From contig NZ_QZWZ01000005.1 in the NCBI RefSeq assembly GCF_003601975.1, positions 208,826 through 272,825 of the forward strand: a stretch of 64,000 bases of DNA, written 5' to 3'. The notes beneath the pieces are model-generated. The model saw nothing but the letters and a program-made list of their open reading frames with translations. It ran no database searches and was not told where the DNA came from. The translations under genes and the position numbers were made by a program. Positions 1-9,909 of the stretch are shown here, in pieces; the stretch's first letter is position 1; every line of letters begins with the position of its first letter. This DNA is from Mesorhizobium waimense (GTDB lineage: Bacteria; Pseudomonadota; Alphaproteobacteria; Rhizobiales; Rhizobiaceae).

Positions 1-808
1 CCATGTTCTTGACGGGCTCAACGAACGCGCCCGGCTGCTGGGCGTCGAACTGGTGACCCGACCGGTCGCGACGCCCGAGGACGAAGTCGCCCTCCTGCGT
101 GAATCCGAGCGCGACGACAGGGTTGCCGGCTGCCTCTTCCTGACGCTGGATGATGACGACGTGCTGACACTGACGGCTGGCTTCGCCAAGCCGATCGTGC
201 TCGTCAATGGCGACGATCCCAATATGCGCCATTCGAGCGTGACGCCCTGCAATCGCTCCGCCGCCATGCTTGCCGCCCAGCACCTGATCGGCCTCGGCCA
301 CCGCAGGATCCTGTTCCTGATGCGGCGCGGCCGGCGCACGATCGAGCGGCGCTACGAAGGCTGGCGCGATGCGCTGGTCGCAGGAGGCATCACCGGTTTC
401 GAGGATCTCGTGGTCGAGGTGCAGGATTGGTTGCCGGAGTTGGCCAGCAAGGCCGTGAAGGAGCGCATCGCCACGCGCGGCCTTGATTTCACAGCCGTGC
501 TGACCGCGGGCGACAGCCTGGCCTTTGGCGCGATCGCCGGCGTCCAGGAAGCGGGATATTCGGTGCCGGCCGATGTTTCTGTCGTCGGCATGGACGACCT
601 GCCGCTGGCGGCCTTCTGCAATCCTCCGTTGACGGCGATGCATATTCCCATGCGCGAGATCGGATCGGCCGCACTCAGCCTGCTGCTCGACGACATGGCC
701 CATTCGGGTTTGCCACCGCGTCGCGTCGAGCTCGCCTGCAATCTCGTGGTGCGCCAGTCGACGGCACGAGCGCGGGCCGGCGCCGAGCCTCATCTGCCGG
801 CGCCTTGA
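1..808 (+). CDS. LacI/GalR-family transcriptional regulator, 5'-truncated by the window edge
   Basis: The frame is already open at base 2, so the DNA-binding N-terminus lies outside the window. What is left, about 268 codons, is the periplasmic-binding-protein-like effector domain of a LacI/GalR regulator. Family signatures visible are 'AAQHLIGLGHRRILFL' in the middle and 'VSVVGMDDLPLAAF' near the end, followed by the usual 'VVRQST' strand. Proteins of this family bind an operator as dimers and release it, or bind it, when a small sugar-like effector is bound. The regulated genes are probably to the left, out of view. Its last 19 bases overlap the convergent flavin reductase gene. The family call is firm; the effector is unknown. 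Confidence 0.9.
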   Translation, partial: HVLDGLNERARLLGVELVTRPVATPEDEVALLRESERDDRVAGCLFLTLDDDDVLTLTAGFAKPIVLVNGDDPNMRHSSVTPCNRSAAMLAAQHLIGLGHRRILFLMRRGRRTIERRYEGWRDALVAGGITGFEDLVVEVQDWLPELASKAVKERIATRGLDFTAVLTAGDSLAFGAIAGVQEAGYSVPADVSVVGMDDLPLAAFCNPPLTAMHIPMREIGSAALSLLLDDMAHSGLPPRRVELACNLVVRQSTARARAGAEPHLPAP

Positions 809-1275
809 GTCCGCGATGTGCCGCCGGCAAAGAGCAGCGGCAAACCCTCTTGCGTCTCCAGTTCCAGCACGCGTCCCAAAAGGATCATATGGTCGCCAGC
901 CGGGAAACGGTCGGCGACGCTGCATTCGAACCGCGCCAGTGCTCGCGGCAGCAGCGGCACGCCGTGTGCGTTCCACCTGAGATCGAGATCGGCAAAGTCA
1001 GCTCCGGATTTCGAAAAGCGCCAGCACAACTCGGCCTGGTCTTCCGCCATTACGTGGATGGCATAGTGGGTTGAATTGGCGAAGGCGTCGAACCGGCGCG
1101 AGTGCCGGCCGATTGACCACAGGACCAGCGGCGGATCGAGCGACACCGACGAAAAACTGTTGGCGGTGATCGCGACCGGCCCGTCGGCCGTGCCGGTGGT
1201 GACCACCGTGACACCGGTGGCAAAGCGCCCGAACGCGTTGCGCAACAGGCGCGGATCGCACACGACATGCTCCAT
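790..1275 (-). CDS. Flavin reductase (DIM6/NTAB, HpaC-like) domain protein
   Basis: This 161-residue protein matches the flavin reductase-like FMN-binding fold: 'GRFATGVTVVTT' at the start, 'AITANSFSSVSLDPPL' for the flavin-binding strand, and 'DHMILLGRVLELE' towards the end. Such proteins use NAD(P)H to reduce FMN or FAD, which diffuses to a partner monooxygenase. The ATG was chosen because it overlaps the stop codon of the upstream monooxygenase gene by one base (TGATG), a translational-coupling arrangement; the open frame runs far upstream but that part carries no family sequence. The pairing with an LLM-type monooxygenase suggests a two-component system. The preference between FMN and FAD cannot be read from sequence. 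Confidence 0.88.
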   Translation of the reverse strand: MEHVVCDPRLLRNAFGRFATGVTVVTTGTADGPVAITANSFSSVSLDPPLVLWSIGRHSRRFDAFANSTHYAIHVMAEDQAELCWRFSKSGADFADLDLRWNAHGVPLLPRALARFECSVADRFPAGDHMILLGRVLELETQEGLPLLFAGGTSRTQGAGR

Positions 1276-2438
1276 CAGCGTCGCTCCCCCGTTCCCAGTG
1301 GCGTCGCGGGGACCCGGTCGGGCACCCGGCCATAGGCGTGCGGCAGCGAACAAGTCTTCAGCTGCGGCAGCACCTTGGTGCCGAAATGGCGTGCTTCGTC
1401 GAGATGCGGGTAGCCGGAAAAGATGAAGGCGCGGATGCCCATTTTCATATAAGCCTCGATCTCCGACAGAACCTGATCGGCTGAGCCCACCAGCGCTGCA
1501 CCGCAGCCCGAACGCGCTCGCCCGACTCCCGTCCACAGATGCGGCTCCACGTAACCTTCCGCATCGGCGAGCTCGCGGTTCCTGGCCTGGTGCGATACGC
1601 CGTGCGACCGGGCGTCGAGCGCCCGCTCGCGGATCGCCCTGCCCTGCTCGTCGTCCAGCTTCGACACCAACTCGCGGGCATACTCCTTCGCCTCGGCCTC
1701 GGTGTCGCGCACGATCATATGGACGCGCAGGCCGTAGTCGAGCGTGCGCCCGTGGTGCGCGGCACGCTCGTGCACGGCTCTCATGCGACCGGCGAGCTCT
1801 TCCTTCGTCTCCGGCCACATCAGGTAGACGTCGCACTGTTCGGCGCAGAGTTCGAGTGCACCGGGCGAGTAGCCGCCGAAATAGAGCAGCGGGCCGCCAT
1901 TCTGCTGATAGGGTTTTGCCGGCGCCGTCGACACCCCCTTGAAGCGATAGACCTCGCCCTCAAAATCGATGCTGTCCCGGGTCCAGGCCTGGCGCAGGAT
2001 CTGCACCACCTCGCGCGAGCGCTGGTAGCGGTAGGCGCTGTCGGCCGTCTCGCCCGGAAAGTCGGACGAGATGATGTTCACCGTCAGCCGGCCTCCGAGC
2101 ATATGGTCCAGCGTCGCTATCGTGCGCGCCAGCATGATCGGCTGCATTTCACCGCAGCGCACGGCGGCGAGCAGATTGATCTTCGACGTGATCGGCGTGC
2201 AGCCGGCAACGAAGCTCAGCGTGTCCAGTCCGACCTGATAGGACGACGGGCATAGGATGTTGCGGAAGCCGAGTTCCTCCGACGTCTTCACGATCTCGGA
2301 GCAGTGCGCCCAGATCGAGCGCAGCGCGCCATCCGGCACGCCGAGATAGCGGTAGTCGTCGGAGCAGAGCGCAACGAACCAGGAGACTTCGGCTGCGTCG
2401 AGGTCCGGCGAGGTGATCGGGACAATGGTCATGGCCAC
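1275..2438 (-). CDS. LLM-class (SsuD-like) flavin-dependent monooxygenase
   Basis: The protein of 387 residues belongs to the bacterial luciferase-like/alkanesulfonate monooxygenase group, with an (alpha/beta)8 barrel that uses reduced flavin supplied by a reductase. Typical stretches are 'PIMLARTIATLDHMLGGRL' (about residues 100-118), 'NIISSDFPGE', 'YFGGYSPGALELCAEQCD' and the late 'SADQVLSEIEAYMKMGI'. It is translationally coupled to the flavin reductase and is divergent from a GntR regulator 106 bases away. Substrates of this family include alkanesulfonates, sulfones and other organosulfur compounds. No sulfonate transporter is adjacent in the window, so the substrate is left open. Confidence 0.88.
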   Translation of the reverse strand: MAMTIVPITSPDLDAAEVSWFVALCSDDYRYLGVPDGALRSIWAHCSEIVKTSEELGFRNILCPSSYQVGLDTLSFVAGCTPITSKINLLAAVRCGEMQPIMLARTIATLDHMLGGRLTVNIISSDFPGETADSAYRYQRSREVVQILRQAWTRDSIDFEGEVYRFKGVSTAPAKPYQQNGGPLLYFGGYSPGALELCAEQCDVYLMWPETKEELAGRMRAVHERAAHHGRTLDYGLRVHMIVRDTEAEAKEYARELVSKLDDEQGRAIRERALDARSHGVSHQARNRELADAEGYVEPHLWTGVGRARSGCGAALVGSADQVLSEIEAYMKMGIRAFIFSGYPHLDEARHFGTKVLPQLKTCSLPHAYGRVPDRVPATPLGTGERR

Positions 2439-2492
2439 TCTTTGAGGCGTTCGTCGCTTTAGCGCTGCGAATGGGTTTGCGTAGCATTCGTT

Positions 2493-2506
2493 TTGATGTA
2501 GATCAA
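2493..2506. promoter_or_regulatory. Palindrome in the divergent monooxygenase/GntR intergenic region
   Basis: The perfect inverted repeat TTGAT-GTAG-ATCAA sits between the divergent genes, and a further ATCAA half-site follows 10 bases on. It lies just upstream of the likely GntR start, where an autoregulatory operator would be expected. Binding by the neighbouring regulator is inference. Confidence 0.4.
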
Positions 2507-2544
2507 TAATGTATCAATTTTTCAAGCGCCGCCGGAGAAGCGGA

Positions 2545-3282
2545 ATGCAATTGACAAGGGCCGACCCCGGCTATCGATCCAGTCAGATGCGTGGTCCCCT
2601 GCCCGTGCACCTGCAGATCAGCGAGATGCTGATCCGCGAAATCGCCGCCGGACGGCTGGCCGACGGGGCGCGGCTGCCGCCCGAGCGTGAGATGGCCGCA
2701 AGCCTGGGGATCGCCGTCGGCACGCTCCGGCGCGCGCTTGCCGACTTGACCGAGAAGGGGCTTCTCGATCGCATCCAGGGGTCGGGCAACTATGTGCGGG
2801 CGCGCGGCGACCTGCTTGGAATCTATGCCTTCTTCCGGCTGGAGCGCATCGGCGGTGGCGGCCTGCCGACCGCCGAGGTCTTGTCGGTCGAGCAGCTGCC
2901 CAAGCCGGCCGGACTGCCGGAATTCGGCAGCGCCGAGGAAGCCCACCGCATCCGCCGGCTGCGGCGGCTCGACGGCGAGCCGGCCGCGATCGAGGAGATA
3001 TGGCTCGACGCCAGCCGCGCCGAGCGGCTCAAGCGCGAAGACCTGTCGGAATCGCTCTACCTCCATTACCGGCTTGCGCTCGGCTTCTCGATCGTTCGCG
3101 CCGAGGATCGCATCGCCGTCGCGCCCGTACCGGACTGGGCCCCGGCCGAATTCAGGCCGACGTCGGGAACGGTCGTGGGGTTCATCGAACGTATCGCCTG
3201 GGCAGACGACGGAGCCAGCGTGGAATATTCCCGCAGCTGGTTCGATCCGGGGGTGGCGCGCTACGTGACGCGTTTCAAATAG
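2545..3282 (+). CDS. GntR-family regulator with UTRA effector domain (HutC subfamily)
   Basis: The N-terminal winged helix-turn-helix shows 'LPPEREMAASLGIAVGTLRR' followed by 'GLLDRIQGSGNYV', and the C-terminal half has the UTRA ligand-binding fold ('RIRRLRRLDGEPAAIEEIWL' and 'VEYSRSWFDP'). I chose the ATG preceded by GGAGAAG five bases away, giving 245 residues; an upstream ATG at 2509 would add 12 basic residues and overlap the palindrome. The gene is divergent from the monooxygenase/reductase pair and precedes a sugar-dehydrogenase-like gene by 17 bases, so it may control one or both. HutC-type regulators sense amino-acid or sugar derivatives; the ligand here is unknown. Confidence 0.9.
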   Translation: MQLTRADPGYRSSQMRGPLPVHLQISEMLIREIAAGRLADGARLPPEREMAASLGIAVGTLRRALADLTEKGLLDRIQGSGNYVRARGDLLGIYAFFRLERIGGGGLPTAEVLSVEQLPKPAGLPEFGSAEEAHRIRRLRRLDGEPAAIEEIWLDASRAERLKREDLSESLYLHYRLALGFSIVRAEDRIAVAPVPDWAPAEFRPTSGTVVGFIERIAWADDGASVEYSRSWFDPGVARYVTRFK

Positions 3283-3299
3283 CCCGAAGGAAAATTTGC

Positions 3300-4415
3300 G
3301 TGACCAAATCATCGATCGGCTACGGCATCATCGGCTGCGGCATGATGGGCCAGGAGCATATCCGCAACATTGCCCTGCTTCCGGACACGCATGTGGCCGC
3401 GATCTTCGAGCCGGACCCCGGCATGCTGGCCGCGTCGCTGGCGATGGCGCAGGGAGCCCGACCGGCGGCGTCGATAGCCGAGTTGCTGGCCATGGACGAG
3501 GTCAACTGCATTCTGATTGCCAGCCCGAACCACCACCACCTTGCCCAGTTGGAGGAGATCGCCAGGCTGAGGCCCCTGCCGGTGCTGGTTGAAAAGCCGC
3601 TCTTCACCGACGCCGCCGACGAAGCGCGGATCGTAGCGCTGAAAGCCCGGCTTCCGCTCGTCTGGGTGGCCATGGAGTACCGCTATATGCCCCCTGTCGC
3701 CGCCTTCGTCGAGCAGGCCGGCGACGCCACTGGCGGCATCCGCATGCTGACCATTCGCGAGCACCGCTTCCCCTTCCTGGCCAAGGTCGGCGACTGGAAC
3801 CGCTTCAACCGCAACACCGGCGGCACCTTCGTCGAAAAATGCTGCCACTTCTTCGATCTGATGCGGCTAATCCTCAAATCAGACCCTGTCCGCGTCATGG
3901 CGAGCGCGGCCCAGGCCGTGAACCATCTCGACGAACGCTACGATGGCGAGGCGCCGGATATTCTCGACCATGGCTATGTGGTGGTAGACTTCGCCAGCGG
4001 CGCACGCGCCATGCTGGAACTGTGCATGTTCGCCGAAGGCAGCCGCTACCAGGAAGAACTCTCCGCTGTCGGCGGCAATGGTAAGATCGAATGTCGCGTG
4101 CCCGGACCGGGCCGCTTCTGGCCGCAGCATCTGGGCGCCGCCCCCGTGCCGGAACTCATCGTCAGTCCGCGCAATCCACCGGGACCGCGCCTTATTGAGA
4201 TTCCGGTCGACCCCAGGCTCCTCGCGGCGGGCGACCACAATGGCTCGACCTATTTCGAGCACGCTCGCTTTGTCGCCGCGATGCGCGGGCAAGGCGAAGT
4301 GGAGGTGACCTTGCAAGACGGCTGGTGGGCCGTCGTCATGGGCCTCGCCGCTGAAAGATCGGCCCGCGAAGGCCGCGCTATTGAATTGGCCGACGAATTC
4401 GCGTTGCCGACCTAG
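3300..4415 (+). CDS. Gfo/Idh/MocA-family NAD(P)-dependent oxidoreductase
   Basis: The product of 371 residues opens with a Rossmann nucleotide-binding motif 'YGIIGCGMMGQEHIRNI' and continues with 'PNHHHLAQLEEIARL' and 'VLVEKPLFTDAADEA', where the EKP motif supplies the conserved lysine. A MocA-type C-terminal beta-sheet domain follows, with 'REHRFPFLAKVGDWNRFN' and 'GGTFVEKCCHFFDLMR' (family pattern GG-x(5)-H/F-D). The GTG start is preceded by AAGGA nine bases upstream; a longer open frame exists but is not family-like. It probably forms an operon with the GntR regulator. Members oxidise inositols, sugars or aminosugars; the substrate cannot be fixed. Confidence 0.88.
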   Translation: MTKSSIGYGIIGCGMMGQEHIRNIALLPDTHVAAIFEPDPGMLAASLAMAQGARPAASIAELLAMDEVNCILIASPNHHHLAQLEEIARLRPLPVLVEKPLFTDAADEARIVALKARLPLVWVAMEYRYMPPVAAFVEQAGDATGGIRMLTIREHRFPFLAKVGDWNRFNRNTGGTFVEKCCHFFDLMRLILKSDPVRVMASAAQAVNHLDERYDGEAPDILDHGYVVVDFASGARAMLELCMFAEGSRYQEELSAVGGNGKIECRVPGPGRFWPQHLGAAPVPELIVSPRNPPGPRLIEIPVDPRLLAAGDHNGSTYFEHARFVAAMRGQGEVEVTLQDGWWAVVMGLAAERSAREGRAIELADEFALPT

Positions 4416-4489
4416 CTCGGCGAAGGCGCGCAAGATCGATGGCGTGAAAGCGCTTTTCGCCAGCAAGGCACTGCGAAATTCGCGTCACC

Positions 4490-4945
4490 TCATGACGGCA
4501 CGATCATGGATCTCAGGAGGCTGGCAAGTTGCGGCTCATCGATCAGCATCGCTGCATCCGCGGGCGAGAGCCATGCGCGTTTACGCTGGGCGCCTTCCTT
4601 CCAATCCGGAAGGGTGTCGACTACCTCTAGCAAATAGACCGTGACAGTCACATTGACGAAGCGGTTGGATAAACGCTTCCAGTAGGAATAGGCACCAAGC
4701 GGTTCCTTCAATGCCTTGCCGGTTACCCCCGCTTCTTCCCTCGCCTCCGTAACCGCTGCCTTCCTGCCGCTTTTACCCTTCATCGGCCAGCCCTTCGGTA
4801 CGATAAAACGACCGGTCTTCCGCGAGGTAATCAAGAGCACCTCGGCGCTGCCACTGTTATCCAAGCGGAAAGGAACGGCCGCCACCTGGCGGATAGGTTT
4901 GCCCTTCTCGACCTTGCTGATGATCTGCTCTTCCTTAGACGACAT
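4490..4945 (-). CDS. Nudix hydrolase, DIPP/Ap-polyphosphatase-like
   Basis: This 151-residue protein has the Nudix fold. The 'RFIVPKGWPMKGKSGRKAA' stretch leads into 'VTEAREEAGV', the helix that holds the Mg2+-binding glutamates. Compared with the textbook Nudix box, the first glutamate position is K and the R of 'RE' is T, as I recall for related alphaproteobacterial PKGWPMKG proteins. Family members hydrolyse nucleoside or inositol polyphosphates linked to a second moiety. The gene stands alone, convergent with the dehydrogenase and divergent from the ABC operon, so context gives no further clue. Confidence 0.85.
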   Translation of the reverse strand: MSSKEEQIISKVEKGKPIRQVAAVPFRLDNSGSAEVLLITSRKTGRFIVPKGWPMKGKSGRKAAVTEAREEAGVTGKALKEPLGAYSYWKRLSNRFVNVTVTVYLLEVVDTLPDWKEGAQRKRAWLSPADAAMLIDEPQLASLLRSMIVPS

Positions 4946-5133
4946 TCTCCAAGTTCTTCAGCTGGACCTGACGACCGCCATGGCCAGGATACGGGGTACT
5001 CCTTGTCTGTGTTCCTGTTGCCGAGCGCCTCGTTCGCAACGATCGTGATTGCAAATCCGATCGAATGAACCCAATCTATCGCCGTCGCAACGAAACTCGT
5101 TAGACGGCGAAACAATGCGGGAGGAATTCACTC

Positions 5134-6159
5134 ATGAGAAGCGATTATTTTCGTTCGGCCGCGCTCGCGGCGTTTCTGGTCTCTGGAACAACTCTGGCTC
5201 AGGCCGACAGCCTGACATTGTATTGCGCCGCCGACGAGGCCTGGTGCCAGCAGATCAAGACTACGTTCGAGGAAAAGACCGGTATCACCGTCGACATGAC
5301 CCGCAAAAGCTCCGGCGAAACCTACGCGCAGCTGCGCGCGGAGGCGGGCAATCCGAAGGGCGACGTGTGGTGGGGCGGCACCGGCGATCCGCATCTGCAG
5401 GCGGCCGAAGAAGGCCTGACCGAGGAATATGTCTCGCCGAACCGCGGCGAACTGCATGACTGGGCGATCAAGCAGGCCGAGGCCGCTGGCAACAAGACCG
5501 TCGGCGTCTACTCCGGCGCACTCGGTTTCGGCTACAACAAAGATTTACTGGCTAAGAACAATCTGCCCGAGCCAAAATGCTGGGCTGACCTTACCAAGCC
5601 CGAATACAAGGGCCAGATTCAGATGGCCAATCCAAACTCGTCCGGCACCGCTTACACGATGCTGGCGACGATGGTGCAACTGATGGGGGAGGACAAGGGT
5701 TTCGATTATCTGAAGGCGCTGCACGCCAACATCAACCAGTATACCAAGTCGGGTTCGGCCCCGATCAAGGCGGCCGGCCTTGGCGAAACCACCATCGGCA
5801 TCGTGTTCATGCATGACGCGGTCACGCAGACGGCCGCCGGCTTTCCGATCGTCACCGTGGCGCCGTGCGAAGGCACCGGTTATGAAATCGGCTCGATGTC
5901 GTTGATCAAGGGCGCGCGCAATCCCGAAGCCGCCAGGCAGTTCTACGACTGGGCGCTGACGGCCGACATGCAGGGCAAGGCCAAGGACGTCAAATCGTTC
6001 CAGTTGCCATCCAACAAATCGGCTGCCGTGTCGGATCTGACGCCCGACCTGTCGACGATCAAGCTGATCGACTACGACTTCAAGAAGTACGGTTCGAGCG
6101 ACGAGCGCAAACGCTTGCTGTCGAAATGGGACACCGAGGTTTCGACGCTGCCGCAGTAG
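5134..6159 (+). CDS. Periplasmic substrate-binding protein, FbpA/AfuA family
   Basis: The 341-residue precursor has a signal peptide ending near 'TTLAQA' and then a class II binding-protein fold: 'LTLYCAADEAWCQQI', 'WWGGTGDPHLQAAEEGL' and 'PCWADLTKP'-like segments. This is the family of ferric-ion binding proteins (FbpA, AfuA). The ATG follows GGGAGGAATT closely. It starts a three-gene importer operon with a fused permease and an ATPase. Members of this subgroup were first annotated as iron transporters, but AfuA of Actinobacillus pleuropneumoniae binds hexose phosphates; the sequence alone does not settle iron against sugar phosphate. The Pit phosphate genes nearby are compatible with a phosphate-related role but do not prove it. 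Confidence 0.85.
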   Translation: MRSDYFRSAALAAFLVSGTTLAQADSLTLYCAADEAWCQQIKTTFEEKTGITVDMTRKSSGETYAQLRAEAGNPKGDVWWGGTGDPHLQAAEEGLTEEYVSPNRGELHDWAIKQAEAAGNKTVGVYSGALGFGYNKDLLAKNNLPEPKCWADLTKPEYKGQIQMANPNSSGTAYTMLATMVQLMGEDKGFDYLKALHANINQYTKSGSAPIKAAGLGETTIGIVFMHDAVTQTAAGFPIVTVAPCEGTGYEIGSMSLIKGARNPEAARQFYDWALTADMQGKAKDVKSFQLPSNKSAAVSDLTPDLSTIKLIDYDFKKYGSSDERKRLLSKWDTEVSTLPQ

Positions 6160-6197
6160 TTCGTTCACAGTTTTGACCTTCTTCCGCGCCATCCTGA

Positions 6198-6237
6198 CAG
6201 TGCTGGTTTCATCGCATGCGCGCTAAAGCCAGCACTG
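6198..6237 (+). promoter_or_regulatory. Inverted repeat spanning the permease start codon
   Basis: CAGTGCTGG (6198-6206) pairs perfectly with CCAGCACTG (6229-6237), leaving the permease ATG (6216) in a 22-base loop. The only Shine-Dalgarno-like bases before that ATG fall in the left arm. In the mRNA this could limit permease translation relative to the binding protein. The pairing is seen directly; the effect is inferred. Confidence 0.45.
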
Positions 6238-8468
6238 CCCCGCTTCACCCGACCGTCGTCTTGTGGACGGCGGTCGGCCTTATCGGTTTTGTCCTGCTGC
6301 CCTGGTACGGGCTGCGCGACAATTTCTTCACGCTGTCATGGCTGTTCGACGGCTATCCGTTCGACGACAACGTGGCGCCGGCGCTCTTTCTCGTCCTGCA
6401 AGGGCAAAAGCTGTGGCTTGCGCCACTCGGAATCCTACTCTTGGCGCCGCTTCTTTTGTGGCGCCGCAAAAAGGCCGATCCCTACTTCGGGCACTTGCTG
6501 ATCGCTGTCGGTGCGGCGGGTTTCGCCTACTTGATGCTGCAAGGCTTCGGCATTGGGCTGCGCGGTTTCCAGTGGTCGTGGCTGACTGCGCTTTTCGGCG
6601 AGCTCGACGATCGCCAGTTCGGCATGGGATGGGGCGCGCTGCTGGTCAGCGGCGCGTTCCTGTTCCTTTGCACGCTCGGACTCGCGGGGCGCGGCGCGGT
6701 CGGTGGCGACGAATTCGTCGTTGGCTCGATCGGCTTCATCGTCGCGGTGGTCGGCATCTTCATCTTCATGCCGATCGTCCAGATGCTGGGCAGCGCGCTG
6801 GTCACCCAGGACGGCAACTATTCGCTCGGCGTGTTCTTTGCCAAACTGTTCAGTAGTCGTCTCTGGGGGCTCGGCTGCGTGTCAGGCGGGCCGCGCTGCG
6901 GTGTGGCCTGGAATTCGCTCTTCCTTGCCGTTCTCGTCGGCTTGCTTACCACCGCGCTCGGCCTGGTTTTCGCACTGGTGGTGACCCGCACCGGCTTCCG
7001 CTACGGTTCGCTGCTGCGCGCGCTCACCATATTGCCGATCATCACACCGCCCTTTGTCATCGGCCTCGCCATCATTTTGCTGTTCGGTCTGTCCGGTGTC
7101 ATCACGCAAGGCTTTTCGGATCTGTTCGGCCTTCAGCCGACACGTTGGGTGTACGGGCTTCCCGGCCTCCTGATCGCCCAGGTGCTGGCGTTCACACCGA
7201 TCGCCTTCCTGGTGATGATCGGCGTTGTCGAGGGCGTCAGCCCGTCGATGGAAGAGGCGGCGCAGACCTTGCGTGCCAGCCGCTGGCAGACGTTCGTCAC
7301 CGTGTCGTTGCCGCTGATGCGGCCGGGCCTGGCCAACGCATTCCTGCTCGGCTTCATCGAGAGCATGGCCGATTTTGGCAACCCGCTGGTGCTCGGCGGC
7401 AATTTCGATGTTTTATCGACGGAGATCTTCTTCGCCATCGTGGGCGCACAATACGACCAGGCGCAGGCTGCGATCCTCGCCATCGTGCTTTTGTTTTTCA
7501 CCCTCGCGGCGTTCTACGCGCAGCGTTTCTGGCTCGGCCAGAAATCCTATACCACCGTTTCCGGCAAGGGCGATTCCGGCATCCACCCGCATCTTCCGGC
7601 AACGTTCCGCAACGCCATCTACGCGATCGCCGGTTTGTGGACCCTGTTTACGCTGCTCATCTACGTGACGATTTTCTACGGCAGCTTCGTCAAGCAATGG
7701 GGCGTCGATTTCTCGCTCACCTTCGATCACTATGTAGAAAGTTTCGCCGTTGGCTGGAATCAATTCGGCATCCACTGGCGGGGCGCCGCATGGAGTTCGT
7801 TCTGGACGACGATGGAGATCGCGCTGATCTCGGCGCCGCTGACGGCTGCAATCGGGCTGCTCACCGCCTATCTGCTGGTGCGCCAAAATTTCCGCGGCAA
7901 GGATGCCTTCGAATTCGGCGCCATGCTGTCCTTTGCCATTCCAGGCACGGTGATCGGCGTCTCCTACGTTATCGCCTTCAATGTGCCGCCGATCGAGCTG
8001 ACCGGCACCGGCATCATCCTGGTGCTATCATTCATCTTCCGCAACATGCCGGTCGGGGTCCGGGCCGGGATTGCCTCGATGTCACAAATCGACCGTAGTC
8101 TCGATGAATCGTCGCTGACGCTCGGCGCCAATTCCTGGCAAACCTTCCGCAAGGTGGTGCTGCCGCTGCTGCGGCCGGCGATCCTGGCGGCGCTGATCTA
8201 CTCCTTCGTCCGCGCGATGACGGCGATCAGTGCCATCATCTTCCTGGTCAGTGCGCAATACAACATGTCGACCAGCTACATCGTCGGCCGCGTCGAAAAC
8301 AACGAATACGGCATCGCAATCGCCTATTCGGCTGTCCTTATCGGCGTGATGCTGGCCGTCATCGGGCTGATGCAACTCGCCGTCGGGCGGCGCAACATCG
8401 GCCGGCGCCACATGGAAACCGATCTTTCGCAGTCCCGCACCAATGTCGGCGTCGCGGGCGCCGGATAG
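6216..8468 (+). CDS. Fused two-domain ABC permease, FbpB/AfuB type
   Basis: This 750-residue integral membrane protein carries two permease domains in one chain. Two EAA-type cytoplasmic loops that contact the ATPase are visible: 'EEAAQTLRASRWQTF' around residue 345 and 'DESSLTLGANSWQTF' around residue 630. About 180 residues of extra N-terminal hydrophobic sequence precede the first domain. This internally duplicated arrangement is standard for FbpB/AfuB proteins, although the chain is longer than the roughly 500 residues of classical FbpB. It is flanked by the binding-protein and ATPase genes, 56 and 26 bases away. It forms the transmembrane channel of the importer. Confidence 0.88.
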   Translation: MRAKASTAPLHPTVVLWTAVGLIGFVLLPWYGLRDNFFTLSWLFDGYPFDDNVAPALFLVLQGQKLWLAPLGILLLAPLLLWRRKKADPYFGHLLIAVGAAGFAYLMLQGFGIGLRGFQWSWLTALFGELDDRQFGMGWGALLVSGAFLFLCTLGLAGRGAVGGDEFVVGSIGFIVAVVGIFIFMPIVQMLGSALVTQDGNYSLGVFFAKLFSSRLWGLGCVSGGPRCGVAWNSLFLAVLVGLLTTALGLVFALVVTRTGFRYGSLLRALTILPIITPPFVIGLAIILLFGLSGVITQGFSDLFGLQPTRWVYGLPGLLIAQVLAFTPIAFLVMIGVVEGVSPSMEEAAQTLRASRWQTFVTVSLPLMRPGLANAFLLGFIESMADFGNPLVLGGNFDVLSTEIFFAIVGAQYDQAQAAILAIVLLFFTLAAFYAQRFWLGQKSYTTVSGKGDSGIHPHLPATFRNAIYAIAGLWTLFTLLIYVTIFYGSFVKQWGVDFSLTFDHYVESFAVGWNQFGIHWRGAAWSSFWTTMEIALISAPLTAAIGLLTAYLLVRQNFRGKDAFEFGAMLSFAIPGTVIGVSYVIAFNVPPIELTGTGIILVLSFIFRNMPVGVRAGIASMSQIDRSLDESSLTLGANSWQTFRKVVLPLLRPAILAALIYSFVRAMTAISAIIFLVSAQYNMSTSYIVGRVENNEYGIAIAYSAVLIGVMLAVIGLMQLAVGRRNIGRRHMETDLSQSRTNVGVAGAG

Positions 8469-8494
8469 AAGCATGAACGAGAACATGATCGAAC

Positions 8495-9571
<1,077 letters not shown>

Positions 9572-9909
9572 CGCTCAAAAGCCGTCGCGAAATACAACGT
9601 GCCGAATTCGCCGGCGCGGCGCGTCAGGTCGACGGCGAACCCCAGACGGCGGTCGAGGTCGCTTTCGTAGCACCGGTGCCACCGCTTGCTCTTTGCGACC
9701 CCGGCTCTAGCAGGCACGTCCGCAAGAGGAAAGCCGCCGCCACGGGTCACGCCGGCGCCAACCACTTCAAACACTTCTACCAACTGCTGGAGAAGTCTGT
9801 TCATAACTCTGCCGTGGAACAACGCCGTTTAGCCGGCTATGAAGGGGAACCTCGCCGCCTGCAATGGGGTATGTAGCAACGGTTGTCCTGATTCCTGAAA
9901 GGAGCGGCC
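9572..9909. other. Intergenic region before the DUF47-pit operon
   Basis: The 338 bases hold no supported gene. A ribosome-binding site (GAAAGGAG) lies at the right end before the DUF47 gene, so its promoter should be here. A TCTG-repeat near 9796-9816 resembles a PHO box only loosely. Confidence 0.5.

Noticed and set aside
790..1836. Long frame that would extend the flavin reductase upstream
   Set aside because: The extension has no family-like sequence and overlaps the monooxygenase gene in another frame; the ATG that overlaps the upstream stop is a better start.
9790..9820. PHO-box-like sequence upstream of the DUF47-pit operon
   Set aside because: The two TCTG repeats are 12 bases apart rather than 11 and match the CTGTCAT consensus poorly.
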